Assembly (NCBI RefSeq): GCF_932526225.1
Contig: NC_064040.1
Coordinates: forward strand, 15,743,994-15,807,993
Length of the DNA stretch: 64,000 nucleotides
Source: Nematostella vectensis
Lineage: Eukaryota; Cnidaria; Anthozoa; Actiniaria; Edwardsiidae
Direction of reading: 5' to 3'
In this document: piece by piece, positions 11,985-23,336 of the stretch
Position numbering within the stretch: position 1 is the stretch's first letter
Layout of the letters: every line of letters starts with the position of its first letter
The notes under the pieces: model-generated
Databases searched by the model: none
The model's input: only the letters and a program-made list of their open reading frames with translations
Told to the model about the DNA's origin: nothing
Position numbers and translations under genes: made by a program

Positions 11985-14060
11985 TTGTACACTACGGCCG
12001 GTACGACACTGTGCACACTTTCTTCTCACAAAACGACGTTACGCTCCTTGGTTTGTACACTTACGGCCGGTACGACACTGTGCACACTTTCGTCTCACAA
12101 AACGACGTTACGCTCCTTGGTTTGTACACTTACGGCCGGTACGACACTGTGCACACTTTCTTCTCATAAAACGACGTTACGCTCCTTGGTTTGTACACTT
12201 ACGGCCGACACGACATTGTGCACACTTTCTTCTCACAAAACGACGTTACGCTCCTTGGTTTGTACACTTACGGCCGACATGACGTTGGGGACACTTTTTT
12301 CTCACAAAACGACGTTACGCTCCTTGGTTTGTACACTTACGGCCGACGCGACGGTGGGGACACTTTCTTCTCATAAAACGACGTTACGCTCCTTGGTTTG
12401 TACACTTACGGCCGACACGACGTTGGGGACACTTTCTTCTCATAAAACGACGTTACGCTCCTTGGTTTGTACACTTACGGCCGGTACGACGTTGGGGACA
12501 CTTTCTTCTCACAAAACGACGTTACGCTCCTTGGTTTGTACACTTACGGCCGGTACGACACTGTGCACACTTTCTTCTCACAAAACGACGTTACGCTCCT
12601 TGGTTTGTACACTTACGGCCGACACGACGTTGGGGACACTTTCTTCTCACAAAACGACGTTACGCTCCTTGGTTTGTACACTTACGGCCGGTACGACACT
12701 GTGCACACTTTCTTCTCACAAAACGACGTTACGCTCCTTGGTTTGTACACTTACGGCCGGTACGACACTGTGCACACTTTCTTCTCATAAAACGACGTTA
12801 CGCTCCTTGGTTTGTACACTTACGGCCGACACGACATTGTGCACACTTTCTTCTCACAAAACGACGTTACGCTCCTTGGTTTGTACACTTACGGCCGACA
12901 CGACGTTGGGGACACTTTTTTCTCACAAAACGACGTTACGCTCCTTGGTTTGTACACTTACGGCCGACACGACGGTGGGGACACTTTCTTCTCATAAAAC
13001 GACGTTACGCTCCTTGGTTTGTACACTTACGGCCGACACGACGGTGGGGACACTTTCTTCTCATAAAACGACGTTACGCTCCTTGGTTTGTACACTTACG
13101 GCCGGTACGACGTTGGGGACACTTTCTTCTCACAAAACAACGTTACGCTCCTTGGTTTGTACACTTACGGCCGGTACGGCACTGTGCACACTTTCTTCTC
13201 ACAAAACGACGTTACGCTCCTTGGTTTGTACACTTACGGCCGGTACGACACTGTGCACACTTTCTTCTCACAAAACGACGTTACGCTCCTTGGTTTGTAC
13301 ACTTGTGGCCGGTACGACACTGTGCACACTTTCTTCTCACAAAACGACGTTACGCTCCTTGGTTTGTACACTTACGGCCGGTACGGCACTGTGCACACTT
13401 TCTTCTCACAAAACGACGTTACGCTCCTTGGTTTGTACACTTCCGGCCGACACGACGTTGGGGACACTTTCTTCTCACAAAACGACGTTACGCTCCTTGG
13501 TTTGTACACTTACGGCCGACACGACATTGTGCACACTTTCTTCTCACAAAACGACGTTACGCTCCTTGGTTTGTACACTTACGGCCGACACGACGTTGGG
13601 GACACTTTTTTCTCACAAAACGACGTTACGCTCCTTGGTTTGTACACTTACGGCCGACACGACGTTGGGGACACTTTTTTCTCACAAAACGACGTTACGC
13701 TCCTTGGTTTGTACACTTAAGGCCGACACGACGTTTGGGACACTTTTTCTCACAATCCGACGTTACGCTCCTTGGTTTGTACACTTACGGCCGACACGAC
13801 GTTGGAGACACTTTCTTCTCATAAAACGACGTTACGCTCCTTGGTTTGTACACTTACGGCCGACACGACGTTGGGGACACTTTCTTCTCATAAAACGACG
13901 TTACGCTCCTTGGTTTGTACACTTACGGCCGACACGACGTTGGGGACACTTTCTTCTCAACGACGTTACGCTCCTTAGTTTGTACACTTACGGCCGACAC
14001 GACGTTGGGGACACTTTTGTCTCACAAAACGACCTTACGCTCCTTGGTTTGTACACTTAG
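11985..14060. repeat. 69-bp satellite, about 30 units, with higher-order structure
   Basis: The unit runs from ACGGCCGGTACGACACTGTG through CTCACAAAACGACGTTACGC and CTCCTTGGTTTGTACACTT. Two main subtypes differ in the first third: GGTACGACACTGTGCACAC and GACACGACGTTGGGGACAC. Because 69 is a multiple of three, it produces a long open frame of 23-residue repeats on the plus strand. Indels near 13710-13740 and 13960 shift the frame, which argues against coding. Subtype order recurs with a spacing of nine units (621 bp). Confidence 0.93.
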
Positions 14061-14159
14061 ACAAATTCCTCACTGGATGATCTTCCATCTTGCTGTTCGA
14101 ATTCTTGCCGCCTTTGGCGACAGTGCTATTGTGATTTGTCATTCAGTATTCTGAGCAAT

Positions 14160-15080
14160 TAGCAAATAATTAGCATTTCAATATAAAACATGCGTTTTTT
14201 TACGGGCGACTAATCATTTTAACGTCAAACGGAAGCTCCAAAATCATGTAAAAGTCTATCTGTAGTGGTGTGTGAGTTCTCAAATAATTTTGCAAGAGTT
14301 TCTAATTTTATCACGAAAACTCTGCAACAACTCGTGATGCACATATAATTAAAAATAGGCATAAACAAAATATGCAATTTCTAACAATAGATCAATAAAA
14401 CTGGCCTGTTTTCTAACTACTAGGAACGGGATCGAGACTTGCTGCTGCAATGTAAACGGATTTTTAATTACTGCCTCCTGGGCTCGAAATAACAACTTTT
14501 CCTTGTCGAGATACTTTTTGGACATTGGACAGCTGTTTTGAAATTGAACAGCTTTTCCCTACAAAATGTTATATCCCATAGTAAAATAAATTATAAACAC
14601 ATCTATTGAAGAAAATAATTCAAAAGACCAGGAATTACCCTAATATTTTTCGCTGAAAAGTCGAAATTTCTTGTTCTTCCAATGTGCTTTCATTCTAACG
14701 ATCTGCTTAGCGGCCGGCGCCTGGATAGAATACATTGTTTTGGCAACTCCCCCAAAGACAGGAAAGATAATGTAGCCTTTACCATCGCATATATGTTTTT
14801 TTAAGCCATCCTACCAGGATTAATTTCTTTCCTTGAGTTTTTAAGTTTTTAAGATGAGTTTTCATTATGTCAAAAGCGGTTTTTGGTTTTTGTAACTTCT
14901 TGAATACTGTACGAAAGCTTGAAGGATTTTACCAGGATGTAAAACTGAAGAAAATAAAAAAATTGGAGGACGGCTGTACTAGAAACGCTAACCTCGCCTC
15001 GCTTACGCGATCGCATTTCACAGCACCCCGAACTATCACGTTTCTGTCATTGAACACCAGAGACTACCAAGAAAATATTT
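14160..15080. other. Intergenic stretch, nothing recognised
   Basis: AT-rich sequence between the 69-bp satellite and the 3' end of the ShK-protein gene. A TTTATT at 15081-15086 (AATAAA on the minus strand), 127 bases past that gene's stop, is a plausible poly(A) signal for it. Confidence 0.45.
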
Positions 15081-15212
15081 TTTATTTCATCAACATCGAA
15101 AATATGTTACTCACATAAACGTTTGGGTTTCTGTCACGATCACCAGCATTTTCTACACTGTCAATTCGCTAAAGATTTTACCTTCTTCCCCTAAATTGGC
15201 GGTTTTACAACA

Positions 15213-18200
15213 TTACTGCTGACTCGAGTGTTTCTCATCACATAACTCCCCTCCATCTTCCCCAGCTTCTAGCTCAGTTGACTCATCTGCCGAGTTATCG
15301 TCTTGCTCTTCTGGGGTAGACTCAGGCGGGGAGCCCGCCAAGGGTGCTGTCTGTGGAGCAGGTGCTACCGGAGGGGCCGGAGGTGCTGGAGCAGGAGCGG
15401 GTGCGGGAGGAGCGGGTGCGGGAGCGGGTGCGGGGGGTACCGGGGCAGGTGCAGGGGTGGTGGCAGGAGCGGGTGCAGGTGCCGGGGTGGGGGCGGGTGC
15501 AGGTGCCGGGGTGGGAGCGGGTGCGGGTGCCGGGGTGGGGGCTGGAGTAGGTGCTGCCGTAGGAGCTGCAGTGTTAGGTGGAGCTTTTGTAGTCTCAGCT
15601 GGTTGTGTGGAAGGCTGAAAGGAAGAAATAGATTTTTTATTGAGACGATTTAGGTAATGAAAATGTGAATCTTATTTTTCGTCCAATAGGCCTTTTTTGC
15701 GGTTAGAAATACAGAACTAAAGCATGTGTTATCCAAGAAAGAGAAGCTCAAATGGGCATGTTTTGTCAGGAATGCTTTGAAGTATTATACAACTTTTATG
15801 AAATGTTGCTGTCGTGTCACAAACGGCGTCGCTATTCATTAAACACCATTGTTCATATGACTGAATACCCATAAGTAAACGACTTTTTTTACCGAGGGCC
15901 ATGTTAAACGCCACGTTCGCGCAGCTAAGCACCTTAAATATCTAGAACTAAATGGTTCTCTTATAAATTGCTCCTTGAACCTGCCGTGTCCGCTGACAAT
16001 GTTTCATTAAATGTGGGTATCACACACTTTCGTCTGGGTAGACGTTCAGTACACGAGAAGTAAAAGAGTCTTACCGCAGCTGTTGTTGTCTGTAGGATGG
16101 TGACGCTTGGTAGCACCACCCTGTACTGATAGGGGTGGAGAGCCTCCACGGGGTAGGGGTAGGGAGTACTGGCGGGGGCCCTTTGCTTGTATTTACGACA
16201 GCTATGGGGGCACTTTAGGTTGATGTCGGTGTTGGTGGAGCAGTAGCCCGCTTGAGCCCACTCTGGACAGCGGACATCCTCATCAGTGTACTTGAACCTT
16301 GTCTCTGCCATTAACAGATACTCCATAGTTATTGGTTACATTTGAAAATGCAACAGTTTGGTATAATACTTTCTATAAACCTCAGTTACTCACTTGTGAG
16401 TTAAAACGTTGCGTGGCTCATGGTGGCGGCTAATACCTTAAATAAACTGTTATCTCAGCCAATCAACATGCCATACTGCTACTAGTATCTAGCTTGGTTA
16501 ATTGACTTTTATGGTAATGCTTTTCTTGCTTTTCTTTTTTCAAATATCTTAAATTGTTACATATATATTTTTTAAATTTTAAATCTCTGCATTATTCTTT
16601 ACTTCGGATGTGACATTTAGCCGGTTTTATTTCAGGATGGTTTGAATTTTATAGTGATTGAAGCGAATAAAGGCCGGCGCTGTTATAACAAATAAACATG
16701 CGCTTCAATTGCTGACTTAAGTTTTATTTTAGGATTAGATACTGCATTCATGAATGCGAGTAAATGTGTTATCACTCAATAAAGATAATACAAGCTAGCG
16801 TCCCCAACGACTCTTTTACGTCGCCTATATAGCAAGGGGGCAACTGCCTTGCTAGGGATGCACAGCTCTCAAGAGAACCAGGCATACCCATCTTGTCCCG
16901 GGTTCGAACCCTGGCCCCTTGCCTGACAACTACTGAGGTATTGCGTTACCGGAGATATCGCGTTACACTCACCGGGTCCACACAGCTCACAGCTGAGTTT
17001 GCAGTTCTGCATCATGTAGTCAGGAAGCCTCACGCAGTCACCCTTCACCTTCCATCCATTGCAATGTCTTTCTCCTGCCAAATCCTTGCACTTTTTCGAG
17101 TCTCCTGTAACAATATCAAGGTGTTTATTCCATCTTAACAACCAAGCTATTTTCATCCACACATCTCACATCCCGCCATAAGCGAAACATCGAGTATTAC
17201 GGTTGCAGTAGATACGCGCTACGTCAACCAACTTGTGGTTTTTGTGATGAAGCCAATAAGGATGGGAGAATCTTTTAGATTGACGTGAACTTTATTAGTC
17301 AATCAGCGGTTGATATATGCATAAAAGCACATCAGAAAACGACGATCCTACTAGTTTAAAGCTCATATAAATCACTACAGGGTTTCTCCTAAATATCTTG
17401 GTGGTCATATCAAGTTGTAAGTTGCTGGGCTGTGCCTTCCTTGTTTGGAAATAGCTCACAGTCAATCAAACTGGGGGGGGGGTTGATTAGTTTGATTGAC
17501 TACTCGTTAGTTTGATTGACTTCATAGACTCATAGACAGCGGGATGGACTGTACAAATTTATGCCCAATTACCGTTCTCCTTCTTGCAGAATCTGCACGT
17601 CCAAGGGCAGTTACCCACTGCGTAGTTCAACTTTTTCAGGCAATTTCCCTCATCAGCAAGGGATTCGCAGTCTTTTCCCTTATCCTTGCAATCTTCAGGG
17701 TCGATGGTGACTGTTCCATAAAGATAAAAAGGTACATTTCAAGCTTATGTTATACCATTGTATAACATACCTTTTCTTTAGCCACGTCCCCTGTTTTTGA
17801 TGCAAGCAGCATATAAAACGTCGCTAAAGACAAGCCGCGTAGCGAAAAGTAGCCTGGGAATGAAACTAGATTTCTATTATTTTCATTTTTTTATCAGTCA
17901 GATTAAGGTTAAAATCGATTTTGTTAAAACGGTTATCAGCTATGGAGTAAGTATATCAAACCTAAAGCCTGTCAATGTTCGTTTCCCCTTACCATCATAA
18001 TTACATAAATGTCTTCCTTAACTTTTCTTTCTTCCCTATTATTCTCACTTAATTTTACAGCTGTTTTTAACACTTTTAGCACCTCTATCACGATTGTTTA
18101 CATCGCTTTCACGGAATGTCTTATCTTCCACACTAGTTTCACACTTTCTCACATATGCTATCCAACCCTTTTGCTTTCTCCTTCATTTGCTGCTTTACCC

Positions 18201-20431
18201 ATCATTGTCCGCCTATTTTTCCTTGAATTAATTTTATTTATTCCCTTCCCTTTTTATCCCCCACCCCACAACAACAAAACAAAAAATGGTAAAAAATGTT
18301 ACTCTTTTTTTCTTGATTGATTCACTTCAGGAAGCCCGCACTTACATCGTGTACATGATTCAACAGATTCCGCAAATTCGAAAATACCCGCGATGTGTTC
18401 CTCCTAAGACTTTGAGCAGCTAAACATTTTATCTAATCTCGCCTGTTTCATTTAAAAGTAAAAACTTCCTACGTGTTCTCCAGTTGACGTCTGGCTCGTT
18501 ACCAGGCTCCGATGGGCCCTCGTCGTCTCCGGAACTCACTTCAGCCTCGCTTTCATTTGTCGGCGGCGATACGCCACGCAGATCTGAAAAGTCAAGTTGG
18601 TGGGGATTAATCCATTGTGATCCCAGCTACAAAATATAAAGTTTAAAGTGAAAAAGGCGAATCTGAAAGGAATACGCAAGTTAAGGCGAATCTGTATGGA
18701 ATACGCAAGTTATTACGCAGCCGACTTGAAAAAATCTCATAAATTTCAAAATTATTTCTATTTTAGCTGGAATGTGCCTATTGTTCAGATGTTTTTAGGC
18801 CTTCGTTTTTTAGATTGCTACTAAGAGATATAGGATTCATCCGTGCCGATATTTTAAAGCTGCATTGTTTACTTTCGGAGGGCCAACGGAAACCCCAACC
18901 GACAAAATACTCTATTAGAATACGCGCTATTTAACAGACCATCCGATCTAAATTATCAATCACATCCTCAAAGAAACTTTCAAAAGACACTCTGCTTTCA
19001 CAATTTGTAAATATTTTTTTTGCGTTTTCTGATAAAAATCGCCGGAGATTGTAATGTTATTGACTGTAATTCAACTGGTGACAATGACGCTTTATTCACA
19101 CTGGACTCACTGGATGCAATTTCTTCCGTGGGGGCATATGAAGAAAGCGTTGTCGTTTTGGGGTCTGGTACCGAGCAATTTTAGTTATTTTTTTCAGAAG
19201 GTTTTCTCCATTGACAAAAGATTTCATTATTCATATAAAGTTTTCCTAAGCACCTGCGGTACGGCAGCATTAAAAATGACAAGAATCATGCAGGTTTTCC
19301 AAATAAGGAATATATTAGTTTCCTTATATGGAAGTGACCGCATCTGGGAAAAACGACAAGTTTTGACTAAATTTTCTTGATATGAGGGGGAGGAGGTGCA
19401 AATGATATTTTCTGCAATCACAATATCGGGCCTTTATGTATCTCCTTCTCCGCAGGCATCTCCAGTTTTTTGTAATTTATATGAATTTGGGTCCCTGTGG
19501 CGAGTTGGACCGAGAATCGCTTTTTTCACTAACCCAATATCAAACATATCAATATTTGGGTGACCTTCAAACCCGCTCGGTCAATCTCTCGGAGGCCTGG
19601 GTCTAAGGACTTTATAGGATTAGTAAGGAAAATATTTGACCAAGCGAGCAAGTTTTGCTTAATAATTTTTGCAGCGAGTCTCAAATTGACAGGAATCAGC
19701 ATTTTTTACCATGTTTTCTGGAGATCCGGGAGCGGGAAAACTTTAGCTCTTCTAAATATGGACATCTATGCCCATATAAGGCAATACATACGAAGGACAC
19801 TATCCGTGGGGAATATGTTTAATATGGCCCGAAAAGAGAAAAACTTTTTCCACTCGAGACGCCTGCGGAGGAGGCTGGTGTCCTGACTGCGTGTGGGAAT
19901 AAGTGGGCGGGGCGTACGATTATGAATTTAGCTCGTTCTTAGGGATGTTTAGACTCTTTATTGAAATATTGGAATATTCTTTAATTTTGTAAAACATCAT
20001 TATCACAGATTATGTTATACTATGCTATGATTTCGAATAGAATGGGTTTTGTTGTAAAAAATATTAAAAGTAAAAGTGATACTGGTGGATTTCTTATGCT
20101 ATTTGCTTCGATTTTTTTTAAAGAAGTAAGATCCTAATCTATGCATCCTTTCCCTATCTTATGTTGCATCAAGATACCCATTTTTACATCAAACGAGTTT
20201 CTATTTAACACGGAATCGCGAGTCGCCTATAGTTCTTTCGATTTTGCGAAATACCTTTTCAATATCGCTGAGAACATTTGATTGGTTGGCGGTGGTTAAA
20301 AGGAATATTTGTTAAAAGAATCACCTGTGGCTAAAAAAGCGTAAAAAATGTCAAAATTAATATCTCTTACCTTTCGCATATAGAGTAGAAAATACGGTAA
20401 AAAGTACCAACAATAGGGGACGCCTTAACAT
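15213..20431 (-). CDS. Secreted protein with three ShK-type modules and an Ala/Pro-rich acidic tail (347 aa, 6 exons)
   Basis: Exons on the minus strand: 20431-20371, 18583-18503, 17710-17573, 17104-16973, 16304-16075 and 15614-15213. All have GT-AG borders; introns are phase 1 except the last (phase 0), and the total divides evenly into 348 codons. Residues 1-20 form a signal peptide (MLRRPLLLVLFTVFSTLYA). An acidic Ser/Glu linker follows (about 21-52). ShK module 1 (55-89) and module 2 (99-135) each have six cysteines. Module 3 (about 150-173) keeps the C..WA..G.C and CP.SC pattern but lacks the first and last cysteine. Exon 6 encodes long (AP)n/(AP)nTP runs and an acidic end. ShK folds occur in potassium-channel blockers and as add-on modules of many cnidarian secreted proteins; the size and tail here suggest an extracellular matrix or mucus-like protein rather than a short venom peptide. 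Function is inferred. Confidence 0.87.
17460..17501. repeat. Perfect 13-bp inverted repeat inside an intron
   Basis: AGTCAATCAAACT at 17460-17472 and AGTTTGATTGACT at 17489-17501 are exact reverse complements around a G-rich loop. A further copy of the right arm follows at about 17509-17521. Confidence 0.6.
18857..19096 (-). mobile_element. Diverged copy of a ~250-bp MITE (AAGCCGCATTGTCACC family)
   Basis: This intronic segment matches the reverse complement of the element at 25031-25280 along most of its length, including CTAAATTATCAATCACATCC and CTCAAAGAAACTT in the middle and ACTGGTGACAATG at the right end. It lies in the first intron of the ShK-protein gene. The terminal repeats have drifted, so it is an old copy. 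Confidence 0.7.
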
Positions 20432-23336
20432 GGTTTGTACTCTGTGAAATAATAAATATGAAATATTTAAAATCGTAAATATATATGCCACAAATTGATA
20501 TGGAGTACATCATTCTTTATTCTGGTTGTGCCTTTGGTGACATTCTCCTGACCAATGACAGAACAACGTTCAATATCTTCGTGGGGTAACTTTAAGGTCT
20601 GTTAAAACGAACTTCTCAATGAACAGAACAACGTTTGAAACTCTCCGTGGTAAAACTTCGCATCCCACATGCTATAGTTTTCCCATTTATTAATTTTTTT
20701 TGAGGATTGAAATATCAATCTCCCTCCCACATGGAGAGAAATGGCATATAGCATGGCCCAATTCATAACCGAAAACAAACACATAAAAGAGTCGTAAATC
20801 ACTGGTACTGACACAAAATGAACTGCTCTCATTGACAAATATTTACCTTATTCAAAGAAAACTGCAACTGAAATACAAATAATAAGAAATATCAGTTGGG
20901 CGGCTACTGATCGCCACTGTTACAAGAAACTTCACTTAAAAGCACATCTCAACACTTTACTTACCTGTCTTTACAAAGAATATAAGAACTCTAGAATTTC
21001 TTACGCTTTAATATCCAAGGCATAAATAATGAAATACCGAATCTGGTGATGACATCAAAAAGGATGTGAAAAAGTTTTTTTTTTTTTTCAAAATCGAGCT
21101 TCACTTTCTTTCGTTCGTTTTGATTATCCAAATGATCACACTTTTTAAAAAAAATGTTATTTATTTTGCACACTTTGTCTTATATATTTAGAAGCATCCA
21201 ATGTTTTGCTATCAAATATTCCATTACGGGTTTTCCGGCTACGCACCATATCTTGCATGAAGGTTTATAGCAGGTTAGAGAGAACGCTGCATTGACAAAT
21301 CAAGTGCTCACATGCCAGAAGTGTTTAAAAATGTATTTTCAGGGTGGTAAATAAAACCGCCCCTATCTAAACGGGTTTTTAATCCTCTTTAGCCTAAAAG
21401 TTTCGTGTGAATATACTCAACAATCTTATTACAACTACTCGTTATGCCCTGAATTCCAATAGTATAAAATTTTCAACCTTGGCGCTTTCAAAATTGATTT
21501 CTTTAAGGAAGGAAGGCATAAACTGCAGAAAAAATTGATGGGATATACATGATCTTTTATATTTACACCAAAATCCAAATATTTTTGAGAGAACTGTGTT
21601 ATTCCTTACAGCCTTTTAAATATTTATAAAATATTACCATGATAAAAGCCCGTCTAACATGTAATGAGAATTATTTGGTATTTTTAATTGTTGTGTAGAA
21701 TTATAATTGTCCTTTTCCATAAAGACATTTAAAGCTTCCTCTTACCAATAATGCAAAGCGAGCTTCGTTCCAAGATTATACATGACAACAGTTGATTAAA
21801 CGAAGCGATTTAAACATTTTTAATAAGTGTGGCTTTCTGTGTAAAACAAACTAAAGCTGGTAAACTTCATAAAACTAAAGTCCCTGATATTAACGACAAA
21901 CCTTACGTTAGAAGACAACAAACACACGAAGCTACCAAGACGGGAAATTTAATTTCATTAAAACTGGACTGTCAATGTCAAACTCATAATGTCTTTGATC
22001 TACGGATATGTGGTCGCTGGCAAGGCCGCTTTTTTAAAACCAAAAAAACCCTGAACCATATCATTATTGCTATCTTAAAAATAAGGTTTTAAATGCTTCT
22101 TAACGGTTATACCTGAAAGGTTCATAATACTTGCATTTAATTGAAAAACAATAAATGAAGTGAATTAAGGAAACGATTACCTGTTAAAACGCTTTCATTT
22201 GCCTTCTCTTTATGGGTTTTTCGAATTAAAAATTTAAGAGTGCGTTTGATGACACCATACAAAAGCCAACAAACGATAAGGTTTATGAAATGGCTTTTGG
22301 CATTCTATTATGAAAACGGATAAATATTGGTGTTTTTGTCTGAAAAGATATAAAAAAATTTTAACCATGATTTCAATTTGTTTCAATTTTGACTATTATA
22401 AAGACCAACTTGATTTTTCCCTCTGTATTTCTTTACTAACTGTTATCTGTTCTTGTGCACAGGAATTATACGTTTAACACACAACCCTAAAAAAATTAAT
22501 CGACAAAATACAATATTTTATGCACTTATTATATTGCTTATGCAACTTTAGTTTTCAAGCCGCTTTTATTAAAACAAAAATACCGGAATGGGATTAATAT
22601 ATAGAATAAACAAAGAGAAGCTTATTGACTGATATTTTCTTTTCATCCTTTTACGAAAAGCACGCCAAATCAATCTCCTAGGTTTATTGCCCGTGTTTTA
22701 TTTGTTCCAAGATAGCAGTGGACATTTCTTTAATTTATCGCGCGCCGTCTCGAAGCGAGTGGGGGACGCATTGAGCTTTTAAAAAAATGTTTTAGTAATG
22801 AAAAAGTAAATAAACCTTACACGTATTGATTTGAAATGCACCATGTGTCATTTCTCACTTCGCTGTATGAAATGTAACGCTTTTTAAATTGTTCCTTCAA
22901 CAAACCTTACTTTCATAACCTCGAAATAAAGTTTTAACATGTTTTTATTTCTTTTTTATTTTTAAGATATATAAGGCTCCTTTATGAAGGAAAGCCGATT
23001 GTATATATTCTATCTATATTAGGTAAATATAGAGCCGATATATCCATAGAAACAAACGAATATAAATAAATTTTCGTGAAAGCCTTATTGCTTTTTAATT
23101 AATGTTTGGTGGACACTAGATAAAAGTTATTTGCTTGAACGTAATGCTAACAAAAAACAGATAGATCCGGATCGGATGTGAACGAGGTTAACATACGTTC
23201 CGTAACACTTGCGAAGTGTAGCTAGGTGACAGAAGGCAATTTAGAACACTTATAATTAGAATTCAAGCGGTTAAAAAGTGCCCTCAGAAAGAAAGATCAG
23301 CCTTACAAAGCTCGGCAAACGAAGAGAGGTGATATC
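20432..23336. other. Divergent promoter region between two secreted-protein genes
   Basis: The start codons of the ShK-protein gene (minus) and the protease gene (plus) face away from each other across 2.9 kb. The region is strongly AT-rich, with poly-A/T runs and no coding frame of substance. Promoters of both genes should lie here; I cannot mark specific elements with confidence. Confidence 0.45.

Noticed and set aside
11985-14060. 691-codon frame of 23-residue repeats
   Set aside because: The frame exists only because the satellite unit is 69 bp. It breaks at indels near its right end, and similar frames occur in the other phases.
15303-15653. Plus-strand frame rich in Arg, Cys and Gly
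   Set aside because: It is the antisense of the Ala/Pro-coding last exon of the ShK-protein gene, whose splice phases all agree.
16833-16926. tRNA-like stretch with GGGTTCGAACCC and a possible CAAGGGG/CCCCTTG acceptor stem
   Set aside because: The T-arm is convincing, but no D-arm or anticodon arm of normal geometry fits between, and the length is about 90 bases. It may be a tRNA-derived SINE scrap; not called as a tRNA.
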